A stretch of DNA of 34,696 bases, taken from assembly GCF_040361435.1 (NCBI RefSeq), contig NZ_APNL01000025.1, positions 1-34,696 on the forward strand, given 5' to 3'. Source of the stretch: Salinisphaera sp002433465. GTDB lineage: Bacteria > Pseudomonadota > Gammaproteobacteria > Nevskiales > Salinisphaeraceae. Shown piece after piece: positions 31,911-34,696 of the stretch (the stretch's first letter is position 1; each line of letters opens with the position of its first letter). The notes under the pieces were generated by a model. The model was given only the letters and a program-made list of their open reading frames with translations. It was not told where the DNA came from and searched no databases. A program made the translations under genes and the position numbers.

Positions 31911-32507
31911 ATGACCAAGAACGCAGCGACCGATCACAGCATCCACAACACGCTTGCCGTGCGCTGGAGCCCCTATGCCTTTAGCGACAAACCGGTGCCC
32001 ATGCAGGATCTGGCCAGCGTATTCGAGGCCGCCCGCTGGGCACCGTCGTCCTACAACGAGCAGCCCTGGCGCTATATCGTTGGCGTGAAAGGCCAGGACG
32101 ACACCCATGCACGCATTCTCGAATGCCTGGTCGAAGGCAACCGCGCCTGGGCCCAGAATGCGCCGGTTCTGGCGCTGGGCCTGGTGGTACGTACGTTTAC
32201 GCGCACCGGTGAGCCGAACAAGGCTGCCGAGCACGACCTGGGCCTAGCTTCGGCCAATATCGCGACCGAGGCCACCACGCGCAAGCTGTTCGTGCATCAG
32301 ATGATCGGGCTCGATCCGGATGCGGCGCGGATCGCGTTCGACATCCCGAACCATGCCGAGGCCTTCACCGCTCTGGCCATCGGCTACCGCGAGACTTCGA
32401 ACCACATGAATCAGGCGCTTATCGAGCGCGATACCAAGCCTCGGGAGCGCCGGGCGTTGAGTGAATTCGTGTTTACTGCACGCTTCGGCAATCCCGCTGG
32501 ATTGTAG
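31911..32507 (+). CDS. Nitroreductase family protein
   Basis: A 198-aa FMN-dependent nitroreductase-fold protein. The FMN-binding start is VRWSPYAFSDKPV, with ARWAPSSYNEQPWRYIVG (the Ser/Asn/Gln loop), then LGLASANIATEATTRKLFVHQMIG and a C-terminal IGYRETSNHM. Family members reduce nitro compounds, quinones or flavins, or remove halogens; the substrate is not readable. An AAGGA site precedes the ATG. It follows wrbA closely, so both are probably controlled by the divergent LysR regulator. Confidence 0.9.
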   Translation: MTKNAATDHSIHNTLAVRWSPYAFSDKPVPMQDLASVFEAARWAPSSYNEQPWRYIVGVKGQDDTHARILECLVEGNRAWAQNAPVLALGLVVRTFTRTGEPNKAAEHDLGLASANIATEATTRKLFVHQMIGLDPDAARIAFDIPNHAEAFTALAIGYRETSNHMNQALIERDTKPRERRALSEFVFTARFGNPAGL

Positions 32508-32557
32508 GCGCCATCAGTATTTGTGCCCATTCTTGCGAGGCTTTCGTTCTGATTAAG

Positions 32558-32577
32558 CTGTCGTTAATGAACGACAG
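32558..32577. promoter_or_regulatory. Perfect 20-bp inverted repeat upstream of the BCCT gene
   Basis: CTGTCGTT (32558-32565) and AACGACAG (32570-32577) flank AATG. It lies about 45 nt before the ATG and just before AT-rich TTATAG/TATAGG boxes, a position typical of an operator for a TetR- or GntR-type repressor. It could instead be a leader hairpin. Confidence 0.55.
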
Positions 32578-32592
32578 TCGTGTTATAGGTAT

Positions 32593-32598
32593 AGGAGG
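32593..32598 (+). promoter_or_regulatory. Distant Shine-Dalgarno AGGAGG before the BCCT gene
   Basis: A perfect AGGAGG ends 22 bases before the BCCT ATG, against the usual 5-10. In-frame TAG at 32612-32614 rules out an earlier start. It might serve a short upstream frame or be irrelevant. Confidence 0.4.
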
Positions 32599-32620
32599 GA
32601 ATTCACGATTATAGAAGTGC

Positions 32621-34624
32621 ATGAGCGATAGCGATCAACCTACGAAGGCGGGCATCAATCCGCCTGTGTTCTTTCCATCAGTGGCGGTCATCGCCGTACT
32701 CGTCGTATTCGGCGCGGTCTTTCCGGACAAGGCCAACGACTTCTTCAGCGGGATGCAGACCTGGCTGATCGATACGTTCGGCTGGCTTTATCTGGGCGCT
32801 GTCGGCGTATACCTGGTGTTCTGTATCGTGCTGGCGTTGTCGCGCTTCGGCCAGTTCCGCTTGGGCCCCGACCATAGTGAACCGGACTTCAGCTATGTGT
32901 CCTGGTTCGCGATGCTGTTCTCCGCGGGCATGGGCATCGGCCTGATGTTCTACGGCGTGGCCGAACCGGTCATGCACTACACGAACCCGCCGCAAGGTAC
33001 CGCCGAGACCGCCGAGGCCGCGCGCTCGGCCATGCGCATCACCTTCTTCCACTGGGGTGTGCACGCCTGGGCGATCTATGCGGTCGTGGGTCTGTGTCTG
33101 GCCTACTTCAGCTTCCGTCGCGATCTGCCGCTGCGCATGAGCTCGGCGCTCTATCCGCTCATCGGCAAGCGTATCTATGGCCCCATCGGCCATACGATCG
33201 ACGTGCTGGCGGTCTTTGGCACGCTCTTCGGCGTGGCCACGTCGCTGGGTTTTGGTGCCCAGCAGGTCAACTCCGGTCTGAACTTCCTGTTCGACGTGCC
33301 GGAAGGTCTGACCACCCAGATCGTTCTCATCTCCATCATCACTGGCCTGGCCACGACGTCGGTCGTGCTCGGCCTCGATGGCGGCATCCGTCGCGTGTCC
33401 GAACTCAACCTGTGGCTGGCGGCTGCCCTGCTGCTGTTCGTGATCGTGATGGGGCCGACGCTGTTCATCTTCCAGTCGTTTATCCAGAACATCGGCAACT
33501 ACATGTCCTCGGTGGTGGACATGACGTTTAATTCCTGGGTATATACCGGCAACGAAGGAACCCAGAGCTTCATGAGCGGCTGGACGCTGTTCTACTGGGC
33601 CTGGTGGATTTCCTGGTCGCCGTTCGTGGGCATGTTCGTTGCGCGCGTTTCGCGTGGCCGCACGATTCGTGAGTTCGTGCTCGGCGTACTGATCGTGCCG
33701 GTCGGTGCCACCTTCCTGTGGCTGACCGCCTTCGGCAACGGCGCGCTGCACATGATCATGGTCGACGGCATGAGCACCATCCTCGACGCCGTCGACGAGA
33801 ACACGTCGACCGCGCTGTTCGTCTTCCTCGAACAGTTCCCGTTCACCTGGCTGACCTCGATTCTCGGCACCCTGCTGGTGGTGACCTTCTTCGTGACCTC
33901 GTCCGACTCCGGCTCGCTGGTCATCGATATTCTCACCGCCAAGGATGGCGACGAGCCGCCGGTATGGCAGCGTATCTTCTGGGCCGTGCTGGAAGGCGTG
34001 GTGGCCATCGTGCTGCTGGCTGCGGGCGGTATCGGCGCGTTGCAGGCGGCATCGCTGGCGTCTGCGCTGCCGATCACCGTCATGCTGCTGGTGATGGCGT
34101 ACTGCCTGTACCGGTCGTTGAGTGTCGAGCTGGTCAAGCAGGACAGCCTGCGTCATGCCATGAACACGCCCTCCAACGTTGCCGGCTTCGGCGGCGGCAG
34201 CTGGCAGAATCGTCTGCAGACGCTGGTGAGCTCGCCGCGCCGCAAGCAGGTGGACGCTTTCCTGACCAACGTGGTTCAGCCGGCCATGGAGGCCGTGTCG
34301 AAGCAGTTCGAGGAAAGCGGCATGAGCACCAAGATCAGCGTCGAGGACGATCGCTGCTATCTGGACGTCGACCACGGCGCCGAGATCGACTTCGTCTACG
34401 GCGTGCGTGCGCGTCGCTTCACCGCGCCCACGTTCTACATGGGTGCGCTGACCCGCCGCGAAGAGCAGCAGAAGGCCAAGGAACGCGAGCACTTCCGTGC
34501 CGAGGTCTTCCTGCGTGAAGGCGGTCAGCAGTACAACGTCGTGGGCTATACCAAGGATCAGCTCATCGGCGATATCCTCGACCAGTACGAGAAGCATCTG
34601 CACTTCCTGTACCTGTTGCGATAA
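32621..34624 (+). CDS. BCCT-family osmolyte carrier, BetT-length, BetP-like ion motif
   Basis: A 667-aa betaine/choline/carnitine transporter with 12 predicted membrane helices (about 17-490). The family core is GWTLFYWAWWISWSPFVGMF (about 320-339), the Trp-rich box of the substrate site, followed by ARVSRGRTIREF. The unwound helix reads SAGMGIGLMF (residues 101-110). A long cytosolic C-terminus (about 500-667) matches that of enteric BetT. At the position where BetT carries Asp (AGIGID), this protein has Gly107 (AGMGIG), as in Na+-coupled BetP. Na+/betaine uptake is therefore more likely than H+/choline uptake. The ATG at 32621 is supported by alignment to BetT (both reach INPxVF at residue 12-13). 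A strong terminator follows. Confidence 0.92.
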   Translation: MSDSDQPTKAGINPPVFFPSVAVIAVLVVFGAVFPDKANDFFSGMQTWLIDTFGWLYLGAVGVYLVFCIVLALSRFGQFRLGPDHSEPDFSYVSWFAMLFSAGMGIGLMFYGVAEPVMHYTNPPQGTAETAEAARSAMRITFFHWGVHAWAIYAVVGLCLAYFSFRRDLPLRMSSALYPLIGKRIYGPIGHTIDVLAVFGTLFGVATSLGFGAQQVNSGLNFLFDVPEGLTTQIVLISIITGLATTSVVLGLDGGIRRVSELNLWLAAALLLFVIVMGPTLFIFQSFIQNIGNYMSSVVDMTFNSWVYTGNEGTQSFMSGWTLFYWAWWISWSPFVGMFVARVSRGRTIREFVLGVLIVPVGATFLWLTAFGNGALHMIMVDGMSTILDAVDENTSTALFVFLEQFPFTWLTSILGTLLVVTFFVTSSDSGSLVIDILTAKDGDEPPVWQRIFWAVLEGVVAIVLLAAGGIGALQAASLASALPITVMLLVMAYCLYRSLSVELVKQDSLRHAMNTPSNVAGFGGGSWQNRLQTLVSSPRRKQVDAFLTNVVQPAMEAVSKQFEESGMSTKISVEDDRCYLDVDHGAEIDFVYGVRARRFTAPTFYMGALTRREEQQKAKEREHFRAEVFLREGGQQYNVVGYTKDQLIGDILDQYEKHLHFLYLLR

Positions 34625-34646
34625 ACGCTCGACCGAGCGTATATGG

Positions 34647-34682
34647 ACCCGGCGCTGCCCAGTGCAGCGCCGGGTTTTTTTT
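34647..34682 (+). terminator. Intrinsic terminator of the BCCT gene
   Basis: ACCCGGCGCTGC (34647-34658) and GCAGCGCCGGGT (34664-34675) form a perfect 12-bp stem with a five-base loop, followed by a T run to 34682. It lies 23 nt past the stop. Confidence 0.93.
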
Positions 34683-34696
34683 AGGTTCATCGCAGA

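Noticed and set aside
32678..34690. A 670-codon open frame antisense to the BCCT gene
   Set aside because: Its translation is Arg/His/Gln-rich with no motif and it mirrors a clear transporter. Long antisense frames are expected at this GC content.
1..34696. Hidden defence system, prophage or mobile element
   Set aside because: No integrase, transposase, toxin-antitoxin, restriction or CRISPR-type genes or repeats were found. The helicase and phosphoesterase belong to the known ligase-associated repair cluster.

Overview
The window is about 34.7 kb of GC-rich, densely packed chromosomal DNA from a Gram-negative bacterium, very probably a halophilic or halotolerant gammaproteobacterium. The evidence is a DusB closely related to the enteric one, a PhoPQ-like two-component pair, DjlA, several lipobox lipoproteins, a two-enzyme glycine-to-betaine methylation pathway and a BetT-length BCCT carrier. 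A Salinisphaera-like lineage would fit, but I cannot prove the genus from sequence alone. I see no rRNA, tRNA, insertion sequence, integrase, prophage or CRISPR array. Gene calls are mostly conserved families in ordinary arrangements, so this looks like core or near-core chromosome rather than an island.

Layout. 1-4.6 kb (minus strand): a run from a glycine-zipper lipoprotein through a PepSY protein, a PhoP-like regulator and a PhoQ-like kinase to an unknown 170-aa protein and a short SppA peptidase. 4.7-9.0 kb: a small secreted Tyr/Gly/Arg-rich protein, a DUF3080-like lipoprotein, an Old Yellow Enzyme, a small membrane protein and a coiled-coil/BON lipoprotein. 9.02-9.64 kb is a hairpin-rich non-coding stretch. 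9.6-12.3 kb: dusB, a YIP1-type membrane protein and a YegS-like lipid kinase. 12.3-16.6 kb: three plus-strand genes joined by ATGA overlaps, encoding a long acetyl-CoA hydrolase/transferase, a MoxR ATPase and a CoxE-like VWA protein. 16.7-20.1 kb: a DUF5924/DUF2914 membrane protein, lipA and an AI-2E family permease.

20.3-23.0 kb (minus strand): glycine/sarcosine methyltransferase, sarcosine/dimethylglycine methyltransferase and a short-chain dehydrogenase, closed by a clear intrinsic terminator. 23.2-28.5 kb (plus strand): the ligase-associated DNA repair cluster, with ATP-dependent ligase, Lhr-core helicase and PdeM phosphoesterase. A small membrane protein sits between ligase and helicase, and the usual MBL-fold exonuclease is absent from the cluster. 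28.5-32.5 kb: a DUF2057-like lipoprotein, djlA, and a LysR regulator divergent from wrbA and a nitroreductase. 32.6-34.7 kb: the BCCT osmolyte carrier and its strong terminator.

How the parts may work together. The methyltransferases make betaine from glycine, and the BCCT carrier, whose ion-site motif is BetP-like, probably imports it; together these are the osmoprotection theme of the window. The repair cluster is a self-contained DNA end-processing set. The most unusual arrangements are the translationally chained CoA-transferase/MoxR/VWA genes, the membrane-protein insertion in the repair operon, and two genes (dusB, djlA) whose putative -10 box lies exactly 7 nt before the ATG, suggesting leaderless mRNAs.
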